Positions 11,148 through 21,403 of a stretch of DNA of 64,000 nucleotides are shown piece by piece. Source of the DNA: Clarkia xantiana subsp. parviflora (Eukaryota; Streptophyta; Magnoliopsida; Myrtales; Onagraceae); the NCBI GenBank assembly GCA_036873135.1, contig JAPTYO010000013.1:18411901-18475900 (forward strand), read 5' to 3'. The position numbers and the translations under genes were made by a program. The stretch's first letter is position 1. Each line of letters starts with the position of its first letter. Below the pieces are notes generated by a model. It saw only the letters and a program-made list of their open reading frames with translations. It was not told where the DNA came from and did not search any database.

Positions 11148-11822
11148 AGTCTGTTTCCACTTGGGTAACTTCGGGCTTCTCTCCCACGAACGGGCTCTAG
11201 ATGTGTGCTCAGGAATGGGTATCTGTCCATATGCTGTGAACCTTTGAGACAGGATCCTCGAACTAGTCTTCAACTTCCCGACTTTGATCTCTCGAAATTC
11301 GGGTCCTGCACAAGGGGCATTAACCAGCGTCGAGGAGGGTGGTATGCTGGTTGGGCCCTCTCCGACGCTCAAGTCAAAATCTTTAGAGAGAGAAAGTCTT
11401 TAGAGAGAAGTCAGAGCACCCAAAATCCAGAATGAGGGAGTTGTTTAAAATGGGAGACCTAGGTCCCTATTTATAGGAAACCAAAGGATCGTGCCCGGTT
11501 TTGAACGGTTTGATGCCGGTATAAAGGAAAACGTATACCGTCATCAAGGTGGACTATGCGCGCACTGACTTCTCGTACTTGGCAAAATAATCGGGATAAG
11601 CGCGTAGAGTACGTCGGTAATCCGGACCTACCCGAATTGTCTAGCAATCCGGGCCTCCGGATTGCCTTAGGGCAATCCGGAAGTCCCCCGGTCCGGGTAC
11701 TGCGCGTATTCCTGACCGTTTTGGACTTGGGTGTCCGCAGAAGAGTTCTTTTACGGGTTTTGGAGTATTTTGCGAGGCTCGAAATGTAAATTTTCGAAAC
11801 CGAATTGGACAGATATCTAACA
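11148..11822 (-). repeat. NAL-1 right (5') LTR, inner terminus lost
   Basis: It aligns with 8637-9286 from AAGTCTGTTTCCACTTGG onward. The expected outer TGTT of the inner terminus is missing, since the tandem repeat joins at TACTTAAGTCTG. The outer end CTAACA and the target duplication are intact. Confidence 0.85.
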
Positions 11823-11827
11823 GTGAC

Positions 11828-12133
11828 CAAGAAACTAAAATTTTACTTTGAAAAATAATTAAAATTTTCTGCACAAACACTAATTGGGAACAAGTGGTCA
11901 AATTTAAAGACCAAATTTTAATAAGATGTACAGTCCAAAGTTTGATTTTGATAAATATCACATTTTTCTTGAAGATCAGGAACATCAAATTAACTAAGAA
12001 CATGATAAAATTTCGGACCACCCTTGAACTTAAAAATTCGAAATTTTAAATTCCCTTTTTAAAAAAAAATTAGTCCGAAAATTTTAAAACTCCAAGAACA
12101 CCAATTTATCAAAATCATGAACTCCTAACACAG
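11828..12133 (-). other. Cop-1 leader, LTR-proximal part
   Basis: Non-coding AT-rich sequence resuming immediately after the NAL-1 target duplication. It aligns with 40240-40520 of Cop-2 (shared GAACACCAATTTATCAAAA), confirming that it is the Cop-1 leader next to the primer site. Confidence 0.75.
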
Positions 12134-12145
12134 GCTCTGATACCA
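12134..12145 (-). promoter_or_regulatory. Cop-1 primer-binding site
   Basis: The minus strand reads TGGTATCAGAGC one base inside the LTR. This is the standard initiator Met-tRNA complement of plant Ty1/copia elements. Confidence 0.9.
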
Positions 12146-12146
12146 C

Positions 12147-12742
12147 TGTTAGATTACGGGGAGTAATCACTACGGAAACTTAAACATGGTATTTGCTAGT
12201 AATATCAATTACGCAGCGGAAAGTTTACACATACCTCAAGAGTAACCGTGGTCCAAGATCCTTGCTCGAGGGAGTTCACGATCCTCCGGACGGGACCAGT
12301 AGAGATTCTTGTTAGAGAAGCCCTACGTGGTGCAGCTCCACAGCAAAGCCTCTAATCGATTCTCGGCACGGGGACAGATCTCTGGAGAGTTTGCTCGAAA
12401 GCAATTTGGCACACCCTTGGTGATAGGAATGGTTCGGCCGAACCTTGTGTGTGGGAGGATGGTTTTTCTATCTAAAAAACTCTTGTGAGAGAATTATGAT
12501 TAACCCTAAAATTTCCCTAACACCTCTTATTTATAGGAGGAGTAAAATGGACAAAAATCCACTTTACCCCTACTATTAGTTTCGGCCGGCCTATGTAATT
12601 GGGGAGGCCCAATTTTGAGCCTCCCATGTCAATTGGGATTTGGGTCTGGCCCAATTACTCTAATGTGACATTTACCCAAGTTCATTAGGTATACTATATA
12701 TATAATGGGCTACCAATTAAGGCGCCCATCACCATATGCTTA
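12147..12742 (-). repeat. Cop-1 5' LTR (596 bp)
   Basis: On the minus strand it starts TGTAAGCATATGGTGATG and ends GTAATCTAACA. The TATA box CTCCTATAAATAAGAGG is at about 12522-12540. It is related to, but clearly diverged from, the Cop-2 LTR at 40535-41126, so the two are not a pair from one insertion. Confidence 0.85.
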
Positions 12743-13200
12743 CAGTCGGCGTCACTGAACCCAGTCAATTCAATTTCTACCCATAGCACAGACCATAGTC
12801 AACAGTGCCTTTTAGGTATCGAATTATTCGTTTTACAGCCTTTAAATGTTGATAGCCGTGGTCTGAATGGAATCGTGCTACTAAGCCCACAGCGTAACAA
12901 ATTTCTGGACGAGTGCATTTCATGGCGTACATTAGACTGCCTACCATATTAAGGTATTATGCACTTTTCATCTATTCACACTCAGCCTGGTCTTTTGGGC
13001 CCACAAGTTTTGACAACGCGCACCCAAATACAACCGGCGTATCCACGGGTTCGGCATCTTGTAACCTGAACTTTCAACATTTTGTTGATATAGGATTTTT
13101 GAGAGAGCATAGTTTACGAGCAGCCCGATCCCTAGCAATCTTAATGCCTAGGATGTACGTGGCTTCTCCCATGTCCTTCATCTCGAATACAGATGCCAGC
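12743..13200 (-). pseudogene. Cop-2 RT C-terminus and RNase H start
   Basis: From the TatNA-2 junction leftward the frame reads ASVFEMKDMGEATYILGIKI and later an RNase H entry ending TGFSDADC. The Cop-1 LTR starts right after this first catalytic Asp segment, so the remainder of RNase H is missing here. A short deletion and frameshift around 13030-13080 and a stop before the RNase H motif show decay. Confidence 0.8.
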
Positions 13201-13931
13201 TGTTGGGTTACGATTAAACACGACATGACTAGAATAAAGTCAAGCACGTTTAAAAGGCGATATCGATAAGTTGTCGACCAACCTTGTTCAGAATAATAAA
13301 ACAAGGGTAAAAGGTCGACGATCACGTTCGAAGAAGTCGACTTCCAGAGTACGATTAACAAGATAAAGGCGACTAAGCTGCCTAAAGCCCTTCCCTATTA
13401 AAGAGTAAGTCGAGTCGATAATCGAAGTCTAATCAGAAACCCTTCCTCTTAAGGAATGGGACAGGTGGCGACCTGCTTCAGCCGTCTTATGAATCAAACC
13501 TTCCTCCCAAGGAAGAGCATAGGTGGCTACCTGCTTCCACCGCATAAGGAAGAAACCTTCCTAGCTAAGGAAAGATGAGGTGGCGACCTACTTGTCACCT
13601 GCTTAAGCCATTCTGGACAGAAACCCTCCCCTGATGGTAGCCGCCATATAAAGTCGGTAATATCTCCCTATAGATAGGGGTACATTCTAAAACATTAAGT
13701 TAAGTTTTGCTTAATACTTCATATTATTCTCTCCAAATCCATTACTGACTTAAGCTTCAGAGTGGAATCAGGGACCATCCCCACCCCTTTTCAGGTCCTC
13801 GCCTCACATAAAGCCTCAAAAGGAAACTAAGTACCCAAGAGGTCAAAAAAGATACCTAAAAGAGCTAGCCTGCGATGATATCTCAAAGTCCGTTACCCGA
13901 AGTTCAAGGCCACGTCATTTTGATCCCAACA
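13201..13931 (+). repeat. TatNA-2 5' LTR (731 bp)
   Basis: It starts TGTTGGGTTACGATTAAACA and ends TTTTGATCCCAACA. The U3 region holds three copies of an AGGTGGCGACCTGCTT block separated by imperfect AACCTTCC...AAGGAA hairpins (13470-13625). The TATA region at about 13670 (CTATAGATAGGGG) is degraded compared with the 3' LTR. Confidence 0.92.
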
Positions 13932-13949
13932 TTTGGCGCCGTCTGTGGG
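13932..13949 (+). promoter_or_regulatory. TatNA-2 primer-binding site
   Basis: TTTGGCGCCGTCTGTGGG lies directly after the LTR. It matches the Tat-1d primer site, so the non-autonomous family and Tat-2's family apparently use the same tRNA. Confidence 0.75.
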
Positions 13950-13966
13950 AAACTGATCAAAAAGTC

Positions 13967-16076
13967 ATGGCCTTTGAGAAGAATAAGATGCGAAGCCCCG
14001 TGCCTCAAGTAAATCCCACCACCTCAAGTACAACACCCAGAGAAAACCCACCCGTGCCTCATGCTAACGACACTGGTGGTGAAGAGAATCTCTGTCATGC
14101 CCAGTCATTACCCAATCTCGAGGAAGCAAGGACTGTCCCTCCAACTGTCCCTCGAGAGATAATGGCGGCCTTTATAGCCTTCTGGAACTAGACCCAGGCG
14201 GGAACTGTTCCTGATAAAAAGGAACTGACTCGAGAAGCCACCTAGAAGGAAGAGGTGGCCTCTATTGTGAAGATCGTAGAAGAAAATCTCTTGGAGAAAG
14301 AGGTTCCCAAAGCTTCTGAAATCGAAACAGCGAGCATGGGCTCTGTCCTATTCACTATAGGACAGGTAGAAGAATTGTTGGAAAAGAAGAGAAGAGGAGC
14401 GAGTGATCTACTTATTGTTCGCGACCACACTTCTCATCCTTTCTCCAAGAGGCTATTCAACACTCGAGTTCCTCCACAAGTCTTTGCGATGAACATCGAT
14501 GATTACACGGGCGAGGTAGACTTGTTCACCATATCAACGCCCATTACTCTTCTCTTTTGGGAAGAGGGGCAACTCCGGACCATTACGCGGCGCTCTTCCC
14601 AACAACCTTGAAGGAAGAGGCGTCCACTTGGTTTTAGGGTCTTCCCGACAATTCAATTGACCCGTGGGAAGAATTTAAGGCTAAGTTCATAGAATGTCAT
14701 ATAGGCCAAAGACAACGCCTCAATAGTATGGACTTTCTAGATAAAATTGAGCAAGGTCCTTATGAAACCTTAGCCAATTATTATACTAGATACCACAAGA
14801 TACTTCAGAAGTTGAACGAAGACGTCACTGATGGCGAGTTGATCAGGACCTTCTGGAGGGGTCTCAGAGTGCAGAGTCAAGCTTTGAAGGATAGTATGGT
14901 GATGAAGCCAGTACGAAAAATCGACGCTCTCTCCATCAAGGTTAAGAAGTATATCCACTTGGAGAGGTCACACGAAAGATCGCCTATGGAAGCCAAGCGG
15001 CAGATCGTCCCGACCAAAGTTGAAGAAGGTTCTGCTTCTCGACCATCCAAGAAAGAGGAGAGGCGAGAAGGGGCTTTCCGACATGGAAATCGCCCGGGAA
15101 TGAAGAGAGACCCTATTATTCTGCAAAGTTCACTCCTTCACACATAATATATCCGTAGTACTTCAAGAGATGGAGAAACTTAGGCTGGATGTTCCCTCTC
15201 TAGTTAGAAAGAGTCTGATGGGATCTCAGATGAATGATTACTTTCGTTATCATCGAGTTCAAGGGCACAATACTAACAAATGCGTCGCCTTAAAACTCGA
15301 TATTGAGGTGCTAATTCGAAGAGGTAAACTATTAAAGTTTATCGAAAAGCCTTCCAAGGTGCCAAGGAAACGAAGCCGTAACCCTCAGAGAAATTCTCGA
15401 TCTCCCCCTCATGACAATCCTACCCCGACTCAACGAGGGACGATAAATTTCATCGCCGGAGGATTTTCTTCTGGAGGAGAAACTAGTGTCGCCAGAGAAG
15501 TCTACGCCGCCCGAATCTCACAAGGGGATGAAGGAAAGGCACATGAGGAAATCAACCCAATAACCATAAGATTCACCACTGACGATTTGATGATGGTTAC
15601 TCAACCTCACGATGATGCCTTGGTTATCACTGCCACTTTAGCGGAATATGAAGTAAAGAGGATTCTCATCGACAGTGGAAGTTCGACGGATATACTCTTT
15701 TATAAAGTTTTCCAAAACTTGGGATTAACTAGAAGAGATCTCCTGAAGGTCGACTTTCCCCTCATAGGTTTCGCTAGAAGAACTACCTATCCGATGGGAG
15801 CCATCAAACTACCAATGATTTTGGGAAAAGGAAAGACGACCCTGACAGTTGATGTACTTTTCTTGGTCGTCGACGCTGCCTCACATATAATGCTATCATC
15901 GAAAGAACTACTCTCAATCCTCATCGGACGATCCCGTCGACTTCTCATCAAGTAATGAGGTTCCCGACGCTACATGGGATAGTGGAGGTAAGAGGAGATC
16001 AAACCACATCCCGAGGGTGCTACGTCAGCTCGATGCGACGTCGCAATCAAAGAGAAGTCATAGGAACATCGCCTAA
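13967..16076 (+). pseudogene. TatNA-2 gag-protease relic
   Basis: This is the same protein as TatNA-1 gag-protease, starting at the ATG 18 bases after the primer site (MAFEKNKMRS...). In-frame TAG codons at 14189 and 14242, a shift near 14519, a stop near 14636, shifts near 15130 and 15885 break it. The knuckle CHHC variant (YHRVQGHNTNKC) and the retropepsin site LIDSGSSTDILF (15665-15700) are still readable. A first Cys of the knuckle is changed (DYFRYHR against NYCRYHR), an additional lesion. The end NQREVIGT matches TatNA-1. Not functional. Confidence 0.88.
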
Positions 16077-16179
16077 TTAAGAAAAGTAACTCTATTTATC
16101 TTTAAGAATAATGTTAATTTTATGATGCTTTTTGTGTAAGACTCAAGAAGGGTAAATAAATATAGCCTTTCAAGGCCCC

Positions 16180-16510
16180 TTTATTCCAAGATATCTTGAG
16201 CCCTTCCGTCAAAGTACTCAAAGAATCGACTATCAACAATCTGATATCATCTAAATCACTCATATTAGTCGACAAAGAGGTGGCGTTGAAGATAAACTTT
16301 TTCCGAATCATGAGTCGACCATCAACAATCTGATATCATCTAAATCACTCAATTGGTCGACTACTTGAAAGAGGTTAAGTATTGAAGATAAACTTTTTCC
16401 GAATCAAGAGTCGACCATCAACAATCTGATATCATCTAAATCACTCGGATTGGTCGACTACTTAAAATCCGTCTCAAATATTAAATTGTCGATTATATAG
16501 AATTTAGACG
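16180..16510 (+). repeat. Tandem repeats (about 92-95 bp, three copies) downstream of TatNA-2 gag-protease
   Basis: Units begin near 16224, 16315 and 16410 with TCGACCATCAACAATCTGAT followed by ATCATCTAAATCACTC and AGATAAACTTTTTCCGAATC. In reverse orientation this is the diverged part of the TatNA-1 array (395-530). The interval 16510-16838 shows nothing else recognisable. Confidence 0.85.
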
Positions 16511-16838
16511 TTTGCTCTAAGAAGTCGAGTAAGTAAAACCTTATTTCTAAAAGGTGAAATTTGATCTTAGACAAATTTATCATAAGATTGATTAAAGTCC
16601 TTAGGGAATGAATGCATGAGAATTGCCAAAAGAGGTCTCCCTTATATCATTGATAAACACAGATTACATCAAGTCGGGAAAGAAAAGAAAAGCATCTATA
16701 AAGAGTTTTTCCTACTCCTAGCCTCCTCCACTAAATATTCTCGAAGAACCCTCACCTTCGAGAAGTCAAAATTAGGGTCCATGGCCCTGATATCCTCTAC
16801 CACCGAAGCAAAGCTTGAAAGGAGCATATGCCCGCTGA

Positions 16839-18908
16839 CTACGCAACGTCGGTTTGGAATTCAGTACTAGCCTTGTAGCCAGCAATGATCTCCAGGGCGG
16901 TCTTCTTGTACGCCTCTACCTCCGCCTTCAGCCTGGCAATCTCCTCTTGGTGAGAAGCTACCTTGGCGTGAAAAGTCCTCAGAACAGCGGCAGAGGTACG
17001 GCGAGCACTGTCAAACAATGCACCAAGAGTCATGGAGGCCCTTAGAATATACTTGAGGGAGGAGAGCTCTTCAGACATATTCGTCGAAGCCTCATTCAGA
17101 CGAAGAAGCTCCTCTTCCAGGCGAGTAACCTCTCTTTGAAGGCGCTGCACCTCTCCTACCTCCGACTCCACCGAGGCGAGTCGCCCTTTTAAAGAGGAAA
17201 CTTCCTCGTCCAAGTCGACGAGCAGCTGACCAAGTTGGAGAAAGTCACGAGTAGCCTAGAAAGAACAGGGCAAAATAAGTACAGGATCGACCTCAAAAAT
17301 TATATGTGATAAAAAAGAATAGAAAGTCTTTTTTACCTTGGCCTACCGGTGTAAGAACACGCGAGAAATCTCGCCGGCACAGTCAACAGGCAGGCGAGGG
17401 CGGTCCTGGGGGGGATGGAGCCATTTATGAGGTGGAGGGCTAACTCTCTATTGGCGATAGAGTGATCCTCTTTCAACCGGTATCCCTTCAAAGCGGCGAG
17501 GGGATCCCTGTCGGTATTTCCAGATGAAGACTCCGGGGCAGAGTGGAGCATCTTCCAAGTAAATGGAGTACCCTCAAATTTCAAGCCAGTCATGGCTTGG
17601 GAACTCGAAGATTCAGCACGACCCCTACCCTTCGAATCGACTTCTACAAAAAAAGGAAGTTAGAAAAATTCCATAAAAATCCAAGATAAAATCAATGATA
17701 GAGAATTCCTACCTTTGAAAGATTGGGGGCTGGAAGCAGCAGGAGCAGCTATGGAGGCCGTCTCCTGGAATTCTGAGATAGGCGTGGCGACAGTCACTCT
17801 CGACCTTTTGATAGGCTTGACAATTCCTCTATTGGCGTTCCTCTTGATCCTCACGCGAGGAGTCTTCGTGTCGCCTTCTGCTGATTCCGCCTTTTCAGAA
17901 TCAAGGGCAGCATCAGTAAGAGCTCCCTCTAGAGAGGGTCGCTCAGAGACGACCTCCGCGCTGGTCGCCGCAGAATCGTCCACTAAGGGCACTCCTGTTA
18001 CTGCCTGACCACGAGCATCAAAAAGCTTCTTAAAGATACCTACAGAAAACCAAAAAAAGGATTTAAAAAGAGATTACGACTCAGTTGAGATGAGGGTCTT
18101 CGGTGCGAAGACGAATTGAAACTCTAATAAGAGCATCCTCTGTTGTATCTTCAACAGAGTTCCACGACTCAAAGTCTTTTGAGGTAACAGCGACGTGAAT
18201 TTGGCCAACCGTGGCGAGTTCCTCAGGAGTTAACCCGCGTAAAGTTGGGGCACCGTCAGCACCAAGGAGTGGGGTTATAGGCCAAGTGACGCCTTCTCGA
18301 CTAAAGAAGTAATAATGCTTTTAATTCGCATTATAAGACTTAATCCCAACCACCAATTTCTTGGCCGATTTCCAAGAAAATTGGTCGTCAGAGGGCCATT
18401 GACCCTTAAAACCAAAGATCGACGCGTCACTCTTCAACAGCTGATAGAAACATCTAAAGACCTGAAGAGTGTACGTCCAATTGTAAACGTCGCACAAACA
18501 GCGGAAACCAACCCAGAAGCGAATAGCATTGACTGTGAGCTGACAAGGATGTATCCCATAATGCTCACAGAGCTCGTCCAACTCGGCGCAGAAAGGAAAT
18601 CGAAGCCCTGCTTCGATCTGGCCCAAATAAACAGGGACCTATCCATCCCTAGCCTGATATTCTTGTCCGACGGGACCAGCATATCGAGGACCTTCAGGAT
18701 CGCTTAAATTAGCCAAAGTCACAGCTTTTACAAAAGCGACTCTGGACAGTTTATTTTCTTTGAGGGGTTCAGGAAAAGAAAGAATGAACCCTTGAAACCA
18801 ACATTGTGGGAATTGAGCAGCCATGAGAGTCTGGGAAAGAGATTGAAGGAAAGAGGTTTCTCGATTAGGATCGGAAGGACCAGCAGTGGCGACTCCAATT
18901 AGAATCAT
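16839..18908 (-). pseudogene. TatNA-2 antisense accessory gene relic (Tat aORF, Transposase_28-like)
   Basis: It lies opposite to the element between repeats and 3' LTR. Minus-strand pieces in order: an N-terminal part from the ATG at 18908 (MILIGVATAGPSDPN...); GLRFPFCAELDELCEHYGI...HPCQLTVNAIRFWVGF (18321-18626), which resembles the conserved block of the family labelled putative gypsy-type transposon; a Lys/Arg- and Ser-rich piece (17660-17992) ending at a GT donor-like site; HSIANRELALHLINGSIP (17333-17593); and a strongly predicted coiled coil (16839-17213). The same parts in the same order occur in the Tat-2 antisense gene. Stops and shifts (for example near 18639) indicate decay. The molecular function of this family is unknown. 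Confidence 0.75.
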
Positions 18909-19022
18909 CTCTTCAGGAACACAGGGACGAGGCGAATTAGGGTTGATAAAGAAAGCACTATATTGATTCGCCAGGATGAATAAAAACAAGAGCAAGAGTA
19001 AAAAGTGAAGAGTAAAATAGTG

Positions 19023-19031
19023 ATATTTATA
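19023..19031 (-). promoter_or_regulatory. TATA-like box upstream of the TatNA-2 antisense gene
   Basis: The minus strand reads AGTATAAATATCA about 115 bases before the putative ATG at 18908. Tat-2 has a TATA box in the equivalent position, which supports a dedicated antisense promoter. The stretch 19032-19348 holds nothing else recognisable. Confidence 0.5.
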
Positions 19032-19348
19032 CTAAAAGCATCCGCCGCTTGGATAACTTCCCAAAGAAGTCTTCCCGAGGTCAGTCATTCATAGGGTCAT
19101 CCACTGACAATATGACCGTTGCCTTACACCTGTCAAGAGTTTATCGAGATGACTCTCCAGCTTCTCCAAAACCTCCAACGGTCAGGAAAGCCATCAGCCG
19201 AGTACCACGCCACGACTAAAGATACTCTCTTCAAATCTACATATCAAAAGCTGGTAAACAGAATAAAGACAGAATCTCGCCGAGTTGTATTCGAAAATTA
19301 TACTCGACTCAAGACCTCCTCTTCATGAATGAAGTTGACGACTTAAGT

Positions 19349-19360
19349 CTCGGGGGTAAG
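19349..19360 (+). promoter_or_regulatory. TatNA-2 polypurine tract
   Basis: CTCGGGGGTAAG directly precedes the 3' LTR and is the expected primer for plus-strand DNA synthesis. It contains pyrimidine interruptions. Confidence 0.7.
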
Positions 19361-20093
19361 TGTTGGGTTACGATTAAACACGACATGACCAGAATAAAGT
19401 CGAGCGCGTTTAAAAGGCTAGATCGATAAGTCGTCGACCAACCTTGTTCAGAATAATAAAACAAAGGTAAAAGGTCTACGATCACATTCGAAGAAGTCGA
19501 CATTCAGAGTACGATTAACAAGATAAAGGCGACTAGGCTGCCTAAAGCCCTTCCCTATTAAAGAGTAAGTCGAGTCGACAATCGAAGTCTCATCAGAAAC
19601 CTTTCCTCTTAAGGAAAGCGATAGGTGGCGACCTGCTTCATCCGCCTTAAGAAGCAAACCTTCCTCCCAAGGAAGAGCATAGGTGGCGACCTGCTTCCAC
19701 CGCCAAAGGAAGAAACCTTCCCAACTAAGGAAAGATGAGGTGACGACCTGCTTGTCACCTACTTAAGCCGACTCTGGACATAAACCCTCCTCAGAGGGTA
19801 CCCGCCATATAAAGTCGGTAATATCTCCATATAAATAGGGGTACATTATAAAACATTAAGTTAAGTTTTCCTTAATTCTTCATATTATTCTCTCCAAATC
19901 CATTACTTACTTAAGCTTCGGAGTGGAATCAGGGGCCATCCCCCACCCCTTTTCAGGTCCTCGCCTCACACAAAGCCTCAAAAGGAAACTAAGTACCCAA
20001 GAGGTCAAAAAAGATACCTAAGAGAGATAGCCTGCGGAGATATCCCGAAGTCTGTTACTCGAAGTTCAAGGCCCCGTCATTTTGATCCAAACA
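19361..20093 (+). repeat. TatNA-2 3' LTR (733 bp)
   Basis: It pairs with 13201-13931, with scattered substitutions and a few small indels. The TATA box is intact here (CATATAAATAGGGG, near 19830). The terminus reads GATCCAAACA instead of GATCCCAACA. Confidence 0.92.
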
Positions 20094-21403
20094 CCAGCCA
20101 GGACTTTGATTCATTCAGGTAATTCACATCATTCGCGGCAATTAGTATGTCATCCACATATAATGTCAAGATAACATACTTCGACTCAGAGGTCTTAGTG
20201 TACACACATGGATCCTCGTGAAGATTCACGAATCTGTTTCCAACGATTTTATCATGGAACCTGCAGTAGCATTGTCGTGACGATTGTTTAAGACCATAGA
20301 TTGATCTTTGGAGTTTACAAACTTTACATTTGTTTCCAGGAATTATGAAACCCTCCTTTTGCTCCATATAGATATCTTCCTCCAGGTTTTCGTAGAGGAA
20401 CGCATTCTTAAGATCCATTTGGTGCAGCTCTAAATTAAGGTTTGCGACCATGGTCAAAATGGCCTGGACTGCGGTGTAACGCATACTCGGTGAGTACACT
20501 CCATGAATTTGGGTAAATCCTTTCGCAACGATTCGAGCTTTGTACCGCTTGACATTTCCATCAGCAGTGAGTTTCGGTTTCAAAACCCACTTTGCCCATA
20601 TGTCTCTGCGGTTAGCAGGTAAATCAACTAAAGACCATACCGAACTGGCTTTCATAGAGGCGATCGCTTCCTCCATTTCTTTCCCCCATTCCTTCGCTTG
20701 AGGTCCTTCCAAAGCTTGTTTAACTGATACAGGTTCATCAACCGAAGTTCGAGTGAATAACTCAACTTTTCGATGCGATACTTCTTTGGAAATGTTCGAC
20801 GCCTTTTACTACATCTAGGCTCGTTAGTCCCATGTTGAACTTGAACAACACTCCCACTAGGAATAATGCTCCTGATTGGAACAATACTCCCACTGGGAAC
20901 AAGAGCGTTACTTGAACCTTCACCAATAACTTTTCTTGGACGACCTCTTGGTTTCAGGATTCTACCTCCAAGATGAATTCCATGGTTACTAGGACCAGGA
21001 ACCAAGTTGGTAGAGCCACTACCACTATCACCAGTAAGTAGTTGAGAAATTATAGGATTTTCATCCAACTGTTCAGCTATGTGATTATCAGGTTCAACTT
21101 GATTCGCACCTGCAGCAACAGTGATCTTTGTGGTTGGATTGATTCCTCCCACCGGATTTATTATGAAAATGTCTCTATTCTCATTTACCATGTCATTCAC
21201 TTGCGTTGCTGCCTCAATTCTCCCACTCGAAGTAAGTGGAACCTGATCATCATCATCCCGCTATAGTTCAGTCAAGACTTCGTTTATTTTGATGTTACTA
21301 AGCGTAGGAAATTCTTTCTCAAGGAATGTAACGTCTTTGGACTCATGTTCGACCACACCACCATTATTCTGAGTTGCCACGAACACGTATCTCTTAGCGT
21401 TCT
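20094..21403 (-). pseudogene. Cop-2 reverse transcriptase and upstream linker
   Basis: This is copia RT. From right to left, a linker rich in Gly/Pro/Ser (20720-21200) precedes the RT block starting MEGPQAKEWGKEMEEAIASM; this includes VKRYKARIVAKGFTQIHGV, LELHQMDLKNAFLY, RSIYGLKQS and the catalytic YVDDILIAAN (about 20130-20160). The DTFSP motif is changed to YSPSM. TatNA-2 splits the domain after NESKSWL. The frame is open for about 200 codons but shifted relative to the linker, and with the integrase separated the element cannot be functional. Confidence 0.88.

Larger units (their letters stand above)
8637..11822 (-). mobile_element. NAL-1: non-coding LTR retrotransposon with intact ends
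   Basis: Two LTRs, starting TGTTAAG at 8637 and ending CTAACA at 11822, are flanked by a perfect 5-bp duplication GTGAC (8632-8636 and 11823-11827). A purine tract on the minus strand next to the left LTR (GACTCGGGGGAAAG) and a minus-strand TATA box (CCTATAAATAGGG) set the orientation as minus. The 1.86-kb interior has no protein-coding content: it is AT-rich with many CATGATGTAAGCATG words, then a 66-bp tandem array. It is the same family as NAL-2a and NAL-2b and must be moved in trans. Confidence 0.85.
3524..12742 (-). mobile_element. Cop-1: degenerate Ty1/copia element, interrupted by NAL-1 and TatNA-1
   Basis: Read from right to left: 5' LTR (12147-12742), Met-tRNA-type primer site, a leader of about 2.1 kb once NAL-1 is removed, a gag remnant, and RT pieces, before TatNA-1 cuts it off at 3524. 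The LTR start TGTAAGCATATGGTGATG abuts the RNase H coding sequence of Cop-2, so Cop-1 was inserted into Cop-2. The likely target duplication is GTCGG (12743-12747), with the other copy lying beyond the window. Every coding part is broken by stops and frameshifts. Confidence 0.8.
13201..20093 (+). mobile_element. TatNA-2: complete non-autonomous Tat element (gag-protease plus antisense gene, no pol)
   Basis: It is 6,893 bp with a perfect 5-bp target duplication CCAGC (13196-13200 and 20094-20098). The order is 5' LTR 13201-13931, primer site, gag-protease relic, tandem repeats, antisense gene relic, purine tract CTCGGGGGTAAG, 3' LTR 19361-20093. There is no RT, RNase H or integrase between protease (ends 16076) and the repeats (start about 16190). 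TatNA-1 shares the gag-protease-then-repeats design, so the absence of pol is an established family structure. Confidence 0.92.

Noticed and set aside
10786..11168. Overlapping 115-120 codon open frames on the plus strand, apparently repetitive proteins
   Set aside because: They are produced by a 66-base tandem repeat, a multiple of three, which stays open in several frames at once. They lie in the non-coding interior of NAL-1 and run into the LTR.
12134..12145. tRNA gene fragments at the TGGTATCAGAGC sites
   Set aside because: Only the 12-base complement of the tRNA 3' end is present, next to LTR ends; no cloverleaf or tRNA promoter boxes are seen. They are primer-binding sites.
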